Below, piece by piece: positions 1-7,540 of a stretch of 34,535 bases of DNA. The notes below the pieces were generated by a model. The model ran no database searches. It was not told the DNA's origin and saw only the letters and a program-made list of their open reading frames with translations. The DNA is from Paenibacillaceae bacterium (GTDB lineage Bacteria; Bacillota; Bacilli; Paenibacillales; Paenibacillaceae): the NCBI GenBank assembly GCA_900766135.1, contig CAAFUF010000053.1:1-34535 (forward strand). Direction: 5' to 3'. A program made the translations under genes and the position numbers. Positions within the stretch are counted from its first letter, which is position 1; each line of letters starts with the position of its first letter.

Positions 1-210
1 GAAGTGCTGCAGGAATGCGGCCCACCAGCCTTGCACGGCCGGATGGTCACCGGCGCTGTTCGCGATCGCTCCGTTTAAGAACCCTGCGGCGTCGAAGCCA
101 CCGGTCAGTTTATGGTAGCCGGCTTCGATCCATTGATAGCCGAGGTAAACGCGGATGACGGTTAAGAGCCACATGGCCACTTTGTTCGTTCTTAGGAAAT
201 TGTTAAACAT
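1..210 (-). CDS. DoxX-family membrane protein, C-terminus outside window
   Basis: Only the first 70 codons are in the window; the gene runs off the left edge. Its ATG (208-210) follows an AAAGGAG ribosome binding site. The N-terminus has the shape of the DoxX family of small four-helix membrane proteins: a short charged head, a hydrophobic stretch with WLLTVIRVYLGYQW, then EAGYHKLTGGFD. The glycine/lysine-rich loop after the first helix is typical of DoxX and DoxD-like proteins, which are linked to thiol or quinone redox chemistry. The molecular function of most members is unknown. The upstream region carries two FNR/CRP-like palindromes, so oxygen- or redox-responsive control is plausible. 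The family call rests on this fragment only. Confidence 0.75.
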   Translation of the reverse strand, partial: MFNNFLRTNKVAMWLLTVIRVYLGYQWIEAGYHKLTGGFDAAGFLNGAIANSAGDHPAVQGWWAAFLQHF

Positions 211-272
211 GATACCCACTCCTTTGGTTTTTCGTTCGTTTTGTTTTTCGGATGATCATCTTTGATGTCTTT

Positions 273-278
273 ATTATA
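273..278 (-). promoter_or_regulatory. -10 hexamer of the DoxX gene promoter
   Basis: On the minus strand this reads TATAAT, a consensus -10. Transcription would start near position 266. No good -35 hexamer lies 17 bp upstream (CATATT), which fits an activator-dependent promoter. Confidence 0.55.
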
Positions 279-294
279 TGTGATATTTTTCACG
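279..294. promoter_or_regulatory. FNR/CRP-like box, proximal
   Basis: TGTGA-N6-TCACG, one mismatch from a perfect TGTGA-N6-TCACA palindrome. Its centre (286.5) lies at about -20.5 from the inferred start, inside the promoter spacer. Confidence 0.5.
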
Positions 295-299
295 TAATA

Positions 300-315
300 T
301 GTGATTTAAATCACA
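300..315. promoter_or_regulatory. FNR/CRP-like box, distal, perfect palindrome
   Basis: TGTGATTTAAATCACA is a perfect 16-bp palindrome matching the TGTGA-N6-TCACA pattern of CRP/FNR regulators, including Bacillus Fnr. Its centre (307.5) is at -41.5 from the inferred start of the DoxX gene, the usual class II activator position, and exactly 21 bp from the centre of the proximal box. Confidence 0.6.
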
Positions 316-351
316 AATACTAAAATTTAAGAAAATAAAATTTAAAGTAAA

Positions 352-391
352 AAACGCAGCAAGGCGGATCGAGACCCGTCTTGCTGCGTTT
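352..391 (-). terminator. Rho-independent terminator after the small acidic gene
   Basis: Sixteen-pair stem (352-367 with 376-391, one G-T wobble) and an eight-base loop. On the minus strand it is followed by a T-rich run. It closes the deacetylase and small-protein operon and insulates the DoxX promoter. Confidence 0.85.
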
Positions 392-402
392 GCGCAGGGA
401 TC

Positions 403-597
403 TTATTTGGCTTGATCCTTGCTCGTATCCTTGTCTTTACCGTTGCCCGTGAACGTTTCCGTCCATTCGTCCATCATCTCGCCGACGAAATCCTCGACGT
501 TTTCCGTCGCGGAGGTGGGGTGCTTGGGAACGGGGATCGGATCGACGCCGGATCCCTCTCCGGGGGGCAGGGTGCCTTGTTCCTTATCCAAGTCCAT
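403..597 (-). CDS. Small acidic hypothetical protein (64 aa)
   Basis: A 64-residue, highly charged protein with no hydrophobic segment and no recognised domain. The first half is rich in proline and glycine (TLPPGEGSGVDPIPVPKHP). The middle is acidic (VEDFVGEMMDEWTETF) and could form a short amphipathic helix, and the tail is lysine/aspartate-rich. It probably has disordered ends. The ATG at 595-597 has an AAAGGAG site 9-10 bases upstream, and a strong terminator follows the stop codon, which together argue that it is a real gene. It lies 51 bp downstream of the polysaccharide deacetylase on the same strand, so the two may be co-transcribed. Function unknown. Confidence 0.6.
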   Translation of the reverse strand: MDLDKEQGTLPPGEGSGVDPIPVPKHPTSATENVEDFVGEMMDEWTETFTGNGKDKDTSKDQAK

Positions 598-648
598 ACG
601 TGCCTGCTCCTTTCCAATATAGCTGTCGACTAACGGAACGCTTCTGGT

Positions 649-1413
649 TTAGTGGTTGACCTTAATGTGATGATCCGGCGTGACCTTATGGCTAAGCAGC
701 TCGGAAACGGTGACGAACCGATATCCCCGGCTTTGGAGTTCGGGCAAAATGACTTTTAGCGCTTCGATCGTTTGCGTGCTGTTATGCACGTAATCATGCA
801 TCAGGATGATATCGCCGTTGCGGGCGTTATTCAGCACCTTGCGGACGATCTTGTACACGCCGGGCGATGCCCAATCCTTCGTATCCTGATGCCAGGACCA
901 GAGGATCATTTGCAGGTCGTTATGTTTGGTTAACTCGACGATGGCTTCATTATAATAACCGCCCGGTGGACGGAAGAGGACCGGTTTACGTCCGGTAGTC
1001 TCAAATACGGCTTCCTGCGTCATAGCCATCTCATCCGTCAAGGTCTTTAACGGCAGCCGATGAAACGAAGGATGGTGATAGGAGTGGTTGCCGATCTCAT
1101 GGCCCCCGGCTTGTTCCATTTTGACGATTTCGGGAAACCGTTTGACCCGGTCGCCGACGACGAAGAAGGTGGCCTTCGCTTGGTATTGCTCGAGAAGCTC
1201 GAGGATTTTCGGGGTTTGCTGTTCATCCGGCCCGTCGTCAAACGTCAAGGCAATGTATTTTCCCGGCATCGGCACTTCCCATACAATGTCCCCGCGTTCC
1301 TCGTAGTAGCTCCGTTCTTTGCCCTGAGCCGGGGAGGAAGCCTCCGCTGCAGGGGTTAGGAGCGAAGCCGAGAGGGCGAGAGCGAGCGCTGCCCCCAGTT
1401 TGATTTTTAACAT
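649..1413 (-). CDS. Exported polysaccharide deacetylase (CE4/NodB family)
   Basis: A 254-residue carbohydrate esterase family 4 protein that would remove N-acetyl groups from peptidoglycan or another surface glycan outside the membrane. Residues 1-25 form a signal peptide (lysine head, alanine/leucine core, AEA-S cleavage region). The NodB motifs are all visible: TFDDGP at 57-62 (catalytic base Asp59 and metal Asp60), the HSYHH metal-binding pair near 107-111, RPPGG near 150, the tryptophan/aspartate motif SWHQDTKDW and the final LMHD histidine. Length and layout resemble the Bacillus PdaA/PdaB and YlxY class, but which one cannot be decided. It starts at an ATG that overlaps nothing and is followed by the small acidic gene. 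Confidence 0.93.
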   Translation of the reverse strand: MLKIKLGAALALALSASLLTPAAEASSPAQGKERSYYEERGDIVWEVPMPGKYIALTFDDGPDEQQTPKILELLEQYQAKATFFVVGDRVKRFPEIVKMEQAGGHEIGNHSYHHPSFHRLPLKTLTDEMAMTQEAVFETTGRKPVLFRPPGGYYNEAIVELTKHNDLQMILWSWHQDTKDWASPGVYKIVRKVLNNARNGDIILMHDYVHNSTQTIEALKVILPELQSRGYRFVTVSELLSHKVTPDHHIKVNH

Positions 1414-1454
1414 CGGTTCAACGTGCCTCCATCAACTATACTTGAAAAGCTTGT

Positions 1455-1486
1455 CCGGCCGGGAAAAGCAAAGATTCCCCGGTCGG
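1455..1486 (-). terminator. Probable terminator after gbsR-like gene
   Basis: Imperfect GC-rich stem (1455-1465 with 1475-1486) with a loop rich in A and G, lying between the regulator's stop codon and the deacetylase start. The T-tract on the minus strand is weak, so termination efficiency is uncertain. The 82-bp gap also has to hold the deacetylase promoter. Confidence 0.45.
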
Positions 1487-1495
1487 GCTGTTCGT

Positions 1496-2089
1496 TTAGT
1501 TTGGCTGATCTCCGGCACTTTTATCCTTGTTTGGGGAATCGTTCTCTTCTTCAAAATATTCGCCGCTCTGCAAGCGGTCGACGAACCGCTGCAACCATTC
1601 GTAATAACTCACGGCATGCTTCAGCTTGTGCAAATCCTCCAAGCAACGTTTTCGCTCCTCCTCCGAAGTCTCCAGCTCCAGGATCGTTTCCGAGAGGGAC
1701 GGAATTACCGTTTCCAGAGCTCCGCGCATGACATCGATTTCCCGCTGCAGCTTGGTAGCAAAAAAGGCCTGAAACGCTTTGAAAAAGTCGGTCTCTGCCG
1801 CATAAAGATCTTTGCGGGCGTCCTTTTCGTCCAGTTTGGTCACCATTTTGGAATCGACCAGAGAGCGAACGGCATAGCTCATATTGCTTTTGCTCATATT
1901 CATGCTTTGCTGCATTTCCTCCAGCGTCATGGGCCGATCCTCGAAGAACATGATCCCGTACAGCTGCCCATAGGAGTAATTCACGCCGTACAGGTCCATC
2001 GTCTGCGCGATCGCGTCGATCACTTTGGCGCGCAGCTCTTCCCGGAAATTTTGCGGGTCCGGCATTTTTCCCGACGTTGGCTTCTTCAC
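1496..2089 (-). CDS. GbsR/MarR-family transcriptional regulator
   Basis: A 197-residue winged-helix regulator of the GbsR family. In B. subtilis, GbsR senses choline and represses the choline import and glycine betaine synthesis genes. The DNA-binding region is visible as YGVNYSYGQLYGIMFF, then MTLEEMQQSMNMSKSNMSYAVRSLVDSKMV (helix-turn-helix), then a basic wing (KLDEKDARKDLY). The C-terminal half is helical and charged. I chose the GTG at 2087-2089 because a GAGG-type site precedes it; an upstream ATG at 2152 would add 21 residues that do not fit the family. The gene is divergent from the ABC transporter operon at 2265, so it is a likely regulator of that operon. The ligand is unknown. Confidence 0.85.
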   Translation of the reverse strand: MKKPTSGKMPDPQNFREELRAKVIDAIAQTMDLYGVNYSYGQLYGIMFFEDRPMTLEEMQQSMNMSKSNMSYAVRSLVDSKMVTKLDEKDARKDLYAAETDFFKAFQAFFATKLQREIDVMRGALETVIPSLSETILELETSEEERKRCLEDLHKLKHAVSYYEWLQRFVDRLQSGEYFEEENDSPNKDKSAGDQPN

Positions 2090-2264
2090 CGTAACACCTG
2101 CCTCGAAAATTTTACATAAAATTAATCGCAGCTTCACGCAGAGATAACCCATTGAACCCAGAATGAACGTACAATAAATATTGAACAGACCGGTTATGAA
2201 TGGCGTATTCTCAGCTATTATAACAAATATTCAATGAAATTTGAATGAAACAAAAGGAGGATCC
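2090..2264. promoter_or_regulatory. Divergent intergenic region between regulator and transporter operon
   Basis: This AT-rich gap holds both start regions. A weak plus-strand promoter can be drawn with TTATGA (2194-2199) and TATTAT (2216-2221). Two direct copies of ATTGAAC occur at 2151-2157 and 2180-2186, 29 bp apart. A perfect inverted repeat ATTCAA-N6-TTGAAT lies at 2229-2246, just upstream of the AAAGGAGG site of the first permease. The shared ATTGAA/ATTCAA words make this a candidate operator for the divergent regulator. Confidence 0.4.
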
Positions 2265-3149
2265 ATGAAACGTTCGCTATGGGCGGAAGAGGTTCGGGCT
2301 TTGCTGTTTACGCTCCCGGCGATGGTTCCGCTGACGTTGTTTTGGTTTTATCCGCTGGGGTACATCATCTACCTCAGCTTCACGGAATGGGACTTCATGA
2401 GTCCGGACAAGTTGTTCGTCGGGCTGCAAAATTATCGCGACCTGTTTGCCGACCCGTCCTTTTATCAATCGCTCCGGGTCACCGCGTTATTTTGCGCCGG
2501 CAGCGTAGTACCCGTCGTCGTATTAGGCTTAGGGCTTGCGCTGCTGCTAAACCGGAACATGAAAGGCGGCGCCGTCTACCGGATGCTGATGTTCTCCCCT
2601 TGGGTAACGCCGACGGTGGCGGTCTCGATCGTATGGTCCTGGATATTCGAACCCGAGGTGGGCCTGGCGAACACCCTGCTGAAGGCGTTTGGCCTGGAAG
2701 GCGTGCGCTGGTTGGAGGATCCGAACTGGGCACTCGTCGGCATCCTGCTGGTGACCGTTTGGAAATCCGCCGGCTGGGGGATGATTTTCTACCTTGTTGC
2801 GCTGCGCAACGTACCTGCGGAGCTATTGCAAGCAGCCGCCCTTGACGGCGCCAACCGCTGGCGCAAATTCTGGAACGTGACCTTGCCGCTCATTTCTCCG
2901 ACGACCTTTTTTCTGGTGGTGGTTCAGCTCATTCAGGCTCTACAGGCGTATGACCAAATCAATGTGCTGACGCAAGGCGGACCTGCCGGATCGACGCGCA
3001 CCTTGCTATACCTCTATTATCAATCCGCCTTCGACGCGTTTCAAATCGGGCAAGCCTCTTCGGTCGCGATTACGCTTATCATCGGGTGCGTCGGATTATC
3101 GCTGTTATCGTTCTGGGTTGGCCGCCGCACGGTGCATTACTCTTCGTAG
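2265..3149 (+). CDS. ABC transporter permease, UgpA/MalF type
   Basis: A 294-residue inner-membrane permease of the carbohydrate-uptake-1 type (MalF/UgpA side). Six hydrophobic segments can be followed, beginning with LLFTLPAMVPLTLFWFYPLG. The cytoplasmic EAA-like loop that docks the ATPase is ELLQAAALDGANRWRKFWNVTLP near residue 190, with the conserved Ala-Asp-Gly core. The ATG at 2265 is preceded by AAAGGAGG; an upstream in-frame TTG overlaps that site and was rejected. It leads an operon with the second permease 21 bp downstream. The sugar or glycerophosphate specificity cannot be read from the sequence, although the closest feel is UgpA. Confidence 0.92.
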   Translation: MKRSLWAEEVRALLFTLPAMVPLTLFWFYPLGYIIYLSFTEWDFMSPDKLFVGLQNYRDLFADPSFYQSLRVTALFCAGSVVPVVVLGLGLALLLNRNMKGGAVYRMLMFSPWVTPTVAVSIVWSWIFEPEVGLANTLLKAFGLEGVRWLEDPNWALVGILLVTVWKSAGWGMIFYLVALRNVPAELLQAAALDGANRWRKFWNVTLPLISPTTFFLVVVQLIQALQAYDQINVLTQGGPAGSTRTLLYLYYQSAFDAFQIGQASSVAITLIIGCVGLSLLSFWVGRRTVHYSS

Positions 3150-3170
3150 AGGAAAGGGGGACTTCAATTC

Positions 3171-4013
3171 ATGCAACGTTTCGAGAAATGGGGCTCCGTT
3201 ATCCGCCACGTCCTGTTGGCGGCGGCCTCGCTGATCATGGCGTTTCCGTTCTACTGGATGGCGACCAGCGCGCTGAAGAGCAATGACGAGATCTGGCAGT
3301 TTCCGCCGACGATCTGGCCGCATAACCCCAAATGGGGACAATTCGCCGAAGCCTGGGCCGCGGCTCCGTTTGAACGGTACATGTTCAACAGCATCTTCGT
3401 GGCTGCGGTCATCGTCGCGATTCAGGTCGTAAATTCGGGGATGATGGCCTATGCCTTGACCCATATGAAATTCCGCTTGAAGGGGGCGTTTACCGCCTTG
3501 GTGCTGGTGGGCTACATGGTGCCGAGCACCGCCGTTTACCTCCCGGGATATATCGTGCTGGGCCGGCTTGGTTTGCTGGACTCTTATGCCGGACTGATCC
3601 TCTCCAACTGCGTCAGCGTATTTTCGATTTTCTTGATCCGGCAAGCGTTCCTGCAAATTTCGCATGAGCTGGTGGAAGCCGGGCAAATCGACGGGGCGTC
3701 GCATCTCCGCATCCTTTGGACCATCCTGCTGCCGCTTGCGCGCTCTTCGTTTGCGGTGCTCGGACTCATCACCTTTATCGAGCAATACAACAACTATTTC
3801 TGGCCGATGCTGATCACCAAAAGCCAAGACCTGCAGCTCGTTTCGGCCGGTCTGCGCAGCTTTTTCGTGGAAGGAGGTGCTTACGGGCTGAAATGGCCGC
3901 TCATTATGGCCGCCAGCGCCTTCACGATCGCACCGTTGCTCGTGTTGTTCGTGCTGACCCAGAAGACGATCATGCAAAGCGTCAATTTGTCCGCAGGTGC
4001 TAGCAAAGGATAG
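3171..4013 (+). CDS. ABC transporter permease, UgpE/MalG type
   Basis: A 280-residue partner permease of the MalG/UgpE type with the usual six membrane segments. Visible signatures are the N-terminal FPFYWMATSALKS segment, the family-typical YMVPSTAVYLPGYIVLGRLGLLDSYAGLI, and the EAA loop LVEAGQIDGASHLRILWTILLPL. The ATG at 3171 is 11-12 bases after an AAAGGGGGA site. It would form a heterodimer with the preceding permease and accept substrate from the lipoprotein encoded at 4051. No ATP-binding subunit is encoded in this operon; in Bacillota a shared ATPase such as MsmX often serves several such importers. Confidence 0.93.
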   Translation: MQRFEKWGSVIRHVLLAAASLIMAFPFYWMATSALKSNDEIWQFPPTIWPHNPKWGQFAEAWAAAPFERYMFNSIFVAAVIVAIQVVNSGMMAYALTHMKFRLKGAFTALVLVGYMVPSTAVYLPGYIVLGRLGLLDSYAGLILSNCVSVFSIFLIRQAFLQISHELVEAGQIDGASHLRILWTILLPLARSSFAVLGLITFIEQYNNYFWPMLITKSQDLQLVSAGLRSFFVEGGAYGLKWPLIMAASAFTIAPLLVLFVLTQKTIMQSVNLSAGASKG

Positions 4014-4050
4014 GTAAATGAATTTGAAATCATGAAGTGGAGGCTAGAAA

Positions 4051-5415
4051 ATGTCGAATTGGAAAAAATCGTGGTTTGGACTGTTCATGACTTGTACGTT
4101 CTTACTCATCAGTGCTTGCGGCGGGGGGGCCGGCGCTGCGGGGAATACGGCCGATCCGGCCCAGGCTGCGCCGGCAGGGAATACGGCGAATGCCGAAAAT
4201 ACGGCCAATCCCGCAGAGCCGGTTACGATCGAGTTCTGGTACGGGCTTGGCGGGAAGCTAGGCGAAAACATGCAGGCCTTGATCGATAAGTTCAACAGCT
4301 CGCAGCAGGAAGTAGTCGTCAAGCCGGTCGTGCAAGCCGATTACAGCGAAACGGAACAAAAGCTGCAAGCGGCTATCGCCTCCGGCACCGTACCTGCCGC
4401 GGTTCTGTCGTCCAACGTGGACTGGGCGCGCAAAGGGTATTACGCCCCGCTGGACGAACTGATCGCCGCTTCGCCGGATTTCCATTCGGAGGACGTGGTG
4501 CAGACGTTCCTGGAGCAAGGGAAGGTCGACGGCCAGCAGTTTTTCCTGCCGATGTATGGCACGACGCAGGTGATGTATTATCGGAAGGACGCTTTCGAGA
4601 AGAACGGCATTAAAGCCGAGGATCTGACCACTTGGGAGGCGCTTGCCGACGCAGCGGCAAAAATGACCGTTAAGGAAGGCGGAAAAACCGTGTTCTACGG
4701 CTGGGAGCCGATGTGGGGCGCGGAGAACATGATGGATGCCGTATTCGGCAAAGGCGGAAAAATCCTCAGCGATGACGGCAACACGGTGCTGATCGATTCA
4801 CCGGAATGGGTGGAGACCTGGGAATTGTTCCGCAAATGGATTCATGAGGACAAGATCATGCGCATTCACTCCGGCGGCCAAGGCTGGGAGTATTGGTACA
4901 AAACGATTGACGACGTGATGAAAGGCCAAGCCGCGGGATATACCGGCTCCAGCGGCGACCAAGGGGACCTCGATTTCAACATCGTGGCGGCGATGGAGCA
5001 GCCGGGCTGGGAAGGGATGGGCCCGGGCAAGCCGGTCGCTCAAGCGATCATGGCAGGCATTCCGGCCGCCGCCAGCCCCGAGCAGCAACAGGCAGCGATG
5101 AAATGGTACAGCTTCTTCATGAGCCCGGAGAATACCGCGTTCTGGTCGATGAATACCGGTTATATCGCCGTACGCCAATCGGCGCTGGACGATCCGGAGT
5201 TCGTAGCTTACAGCGAACAGAACCCGCAGGCGACCGTGCCTCTGAAGCAGGCGACGCATGCCTCGAAGCCGTTCCAGGATCCGACGGGCGGCAAAATCAC
5301 CGACGCGCTGAAAATTGCCGCCGACAAGGTGCAGATCAGCAATACCCCGGCAGCCGAAGCGTTGAAGGAAGCGAAGGAGACGGCGCAGCGTGAACTCGAC
5401 CGAATCCGGAAGTAA
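4051..5415 (+). CDS. ABC transporter solute-binding lipoprotein, UgpB/MalE type
   Basis: A 454-residue extracellular family 1 solute-binding protein. The signal peptide ends in an ISAC lipobox with Cys23 as the lipid anchor. A Gly/Ala/Asn/Pro-rich linker follows, then the binding domain starting VTIEFWYGLGGKLGENMQAL. The segments YGTTQVMYYRKDAFEKNGI and TTWEALADAAAKMT are characteristic of UgpB-like proteins, and the C-terminal helical ERLQ-like tail is present. The start has a GGAGG site (AGTGGAGGC). Its last 26 bases overlap the start of the HAD phosphatase gene, so translation is probably coupled. The ligand is unknown; glycerol phosphate or a glycerophosphodiester is one inference from the neighbours. 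Confidence 0.92.
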   Translation: MSNWKKSWFGLFMTCTFLLISACGGGAGAAGNTADPAQAAPAGNTANAENTANPAEPVTIEFWYGLGGKLGENMQALIDKFNSSQQEVVVKPVVQADYSETEQKLQAAIASGTVPAAVLSSNVDWARKGYYAPLDELIAASPDFHSEDVVQTFLEQGKVDGQQFFLPMYGTTQVMYYRKDAFEKNGIKAEDLTTWEALADAAAKMTVKEGGKTVFYGWEPMWGAENMMDAVFGKGGKILSDDGNTVLIDSPEWVETWELFRKWIHEDKIMRIHSGGQGWEYWYKTIDDVMKGQAAGYTGSSGDQGDLDFNIVAAMEQPGWEGMGPGKPVAQAIMAGIPAAASPEQQQAAMKWYSFFMSPENTAFWSMNTGYIAVRQSALDDPEFVAYSEQNPQATVPLKQATHASKPFQDPTGGKITDALKIAADKVQISNTPAAEALKEAKETAQRELDRIRK

Positions 5416-6205
5416 TCGTTACCCTGCGGCCACGTTAGGCGTAGCAGGGAAGGAATTTGCGATCGAGGCGGTTTTGTTCGATAAGGACGGAACGCTGATG
5501 GACTTTATCTACACGTGGGGAACGTGGGGCGAGCGGCTGCTCGCCCGTTTTTCCTCCGAATTAGCAAAGCGTCGGCGGCCGCCTCTACCTTCCGATTTGC
5601 TGCAGCTCTGGGGAATTCAGTACGATGCTGAGGGGCAAATGTCCGGTTATGATCGGAACAGCCCGTTGTCGATGGGCACGGTGGATGATCTGCTGACGCT
5701 GCTGGCGCTGGAGGGGTACAAATCCGGCCTCCCCTGGGCGGAAGCCAAGGTGCTCGCGGCGCAGTGCCGCGAGGCGGCGGACGAAGCGCTGGAGCGCTCC
5801 CGCACGGCCCGGCTGCTGCCGGAGGTTCAGCCATTCTTGGAGCAATGCCGTCAGGCGGGGCTTCGCCTCGGCATCGTTACCTCCGATGAAACGGAGGCGG
5901 CGGAGAAACATCTGGAATGGCTGGGCATCCGCCCGTATTTCTCCGTATGCGTCGGAGCGGATCGGGTGAGCCGGGGCAAGCCTTATCCGGAAATGGTGGA
6001 GCTGGCCTGCCGGGAACTTGGCGTGCAGGCGGCGAAAGCGGCCGTTATCGGCGATACGGACGGCGACATGCAGATGGCCCGCGCCGCCGGAGCGGCGGTA
6101 GCCATCGCGTTGGCTGAGAGTCAGGCGTTGGAGAGGGGGGCCTTCCCGTCGGCGGATGCCGTGATTTCAGGATATCACGAGCTTTGGCTCGGGCAAGTTC
6201 GGTAA
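5390..6205 (+). CDS. HAD-family phosphatase (phosphoglycolate phosphatase/beta-PGM-like)
   Basis: A 271-residue haloacid dehalogenase-type hydrolase. Motif I is LFDKDGT with nucleophile Asp31 and acid/base Asp33. Motif II is the VTSD serine/threonine segment. Motif III is the lysine of RGKPYPE and motif IV is IGDTDGD. A helical cap of about 120 residues sits between motifs I and II, as in subfamily I phosphoglycolate phosphatases and beta-phosphoglucomutases. The GTG start lies inside the binding-protein gene with a GGAG 11 bases upstream; the first 24 residues are not part of the HAD fold, so a later start is possible. Being fused to the importer operon, it may dephosphorylate the imported compound or its product. 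The substrate is not identifiable. Confidence 0.87.
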   Translation: MNSTESGSNRYPAATLGVAGKEFAIEAVLFDKDGTLMDFIYTWGTWGERLLARFSSELAKRRRPPLPSDLLQLWGIQYDAEGQMSGYDRNSPLSMGTVDDLLTLLALEGYKSGLPWAEAKVLAAQCREAADEALERSRTARLLPEVQPFLEQCRQAGLRLGIVTSDETEAAEKHLEWLGIRPYFSVCVGADRVSRGKPYPEMVELACRELGVQAAKAAVIGDTDGDMQMARAAGAAVAIALAESQALERGAFPSADAVISGYHELWLGQVR

Positions 6206-6228
6206 TACCGGAAAGGTGGAAGAAGAAA

Positions 6229-6552
6229 ATGGGTTGGTTATTCCTGGCTCTGGCCATCGTGCTGGAGTTGTCCGGCACGGTGTCGATGAAGCTGTCGGAT
6301 AGCTTTACCCGGCTGGTTCCTTCGGTGCTGATGTTTGCTTTTTACGGGGCCAGCTTTACGTTTCTGAATTTTGCGCTGGGGTATATGAAGGTAAGTACCG
6401 TTTATGCGGTATGGTCGGGGGTGGGCATCGTGCTGATTTCTTTGGCGGGAAGTATCCTGTTTCAGGAGAAATTATCGGTGCCCTCGATCCTGTGGATCGG
6501 GGTCATCGTCCTCGGCGTCATCGGGTTGAATTTAAGCGGCAAGGGAGGGTGA
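6229..6552 (+). CDS. Small multidrug resistance (SMR) transporter, Qac subtype
   Basis: A 107-residue protein with four membrane helices that would act as an antiparallel dimer and exchange protons for cationic amines. The essential membrane glutamate is Glu13 (IVLELSGTVSMK), equivalent to Glu14 of EmrE. Tyr39, Tyr59 and Trp62 match the EmrE binding-site aromatics, and VWSGVGIVLISLAG is close to the Qac-type signature. I start at ATG 6229 rather than the upstream GTG at 6184, because the latter overlaps the HAD gene and adds a charged non-family extension. An AGGTGG site precedes 6229. Qac-type members export quaternary ammonium compounds, which is interesting next to a GbsR-type regulator. 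It sits 23 bp after the phosphatase and 4 bp before the next gene. Confidence 0.9.
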   Translation: MGWLFLALAIVLELSGTVSMKLSDSFTRLVPSVLMFAFYGASFTFLNFALGYMKVSTVYAVWSGVGIVLISLAGSILFQEKLSVPSILWIGVIVLGVIGLNLSGKGG

Positions 6553-6556
6553 TAAA

Positions 6557-7438
6557 ATGAACGATACGAATGATATGCGGGTTGGGGAAGACCGTCGGGA
6601 TGAGGAGCTTCTGCTTGCTTTTCAGGTGATCACCGACACGCATGTTCGGGCAGACGAGCAGCATAAGCATAACGTCAATCTGGAGCGGGCTCTGCAAGAT
6701 ATCGCGGCGAACGGCGCCGGAAGCGTCGGAATCATGCATGCGGGGGACGTGACCGATCACGGGTTCCCGGAGGAATACGAAGCGTGGAACCGGATATGGG
6801 AACGGTTTGGCGGGGCATTGCCTCCGCTGTATGTGACGATGGGCAACCACGATGTCGCGTTGGGAAACTGGGAGGCGCGTCTGGGACAGTTTTTGCGCGG
6901 CACCGGGGCAGAGGGCATCTATCATGATCACTGGATTGACGGGTATCATTTTATTTTCCTTGGAACGGAAGAAGGGTTGGAGTTATTCAGCTCTTTGTCG
7001 GAGAAGCAACTGGCTTGGCTGGACAATAAGTTAGGGGAAAACGGTGCAGTTGACCAACCTGCGTTCGTGTTCCTGCATCAACCGCTGCTCAATACGGTAG
7101 CGGGCTCCTATGAAGCGCAGCGCTGGTACGGCGTCGTGCAGGACGCGGAACTGCGGGCCGTGCTGGCCCGTCATCCGCAGGCGATCCTGTTTACGGGGCA
7201 TACCCATTGGGAGCTGGATGCGCCCAACACTTCTTTCGGCTTGCGGGGCGAAGGGCCGGCGATGTTCAACGCGGCTTCAGTCGCTTACCTGTGGACCGAC
7301 GACGACGAACACAAGGACGGCAGCCAAGGCTTCTACGTCGAAGTCTATCGCGACCATGTCCTCGTGCGCGGCCGGGATTTTACCCGCGGCGAATGGGTGG
7401 AGGCAGCGCAGTTTCGGGTGGAGTATCCGCGGGGGTAG
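6557..7438 (+). CDS. Calcineurin-like metallophosphoesterase
   Basis: A 293-residue binuclear-metal phosphoesterase without a signal peptide, so presumably cytoplasmic. All family motifs are present: TDTH with Asp27 and His29, HAGD with Asp64, GNHD with Asn97 and His98, then FLHQPL and GHTHWELD towards the C-terminus. This order matches class III cyclic nucleotide phosphodiesterases and the GpdQ-type glycerophosphodiesterases, and the sequence alone does not separate them. Only four bases separate it from the SMR gene, and it is the last gene before two terminators, so it belongs to the 2265-7438 operon. A role in hydrolysing an imported phosphodiester is an inference from that location. Confidence 0.9.
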   Translation: MNDTNDMRVGEDRRDEELLLAFQVITDTHVRADEQHKHNVNLERALQDIAANGAGSVGIMHAGDVTDHGFPEEYEAWNRIWERFGGALPPLYVTMGNHDVALGNWEARLGQFLRGTGAEGIYHDHWIDGYHFIFLGTEEGLELFSSLSEKQLAWLDNKLGENGAVDQPAFVFLHQPLLNTVAGSYEAQRWYGVVQDAELRAVLARHPQAILFTGHTHWELDAPNTSFGLRGEGPAMFNAASVAYLWTDDDEHKDGSQGFYVEVYRDHVLVRGRDFTRGEWVEAAQFRVEYPRG

Positions 7439-7474
7439 CAGGTGAATGGGGAACACTAACATACTTTAACGAGA

Positions 7475-7505
7475 ACGCGCGCCTTTTGGGGCGCGTGTTT
7501 TTTGG
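7475..7505 (+). terminator. Terminator of the transporter-phosphatase operon
   Basis: GC-rich hairpin (7475-7483 with 7488-7496 approximately, one internal mismatch, T-rich loop) followed by a run of seven T in eight bases, 37 bases after the metallophosphoesterase stop. Confidence 0.85.
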
Positions 7506-7540
7506 GCGGTGCTATGGTGTATGTTAGAAGACTAGCAACT

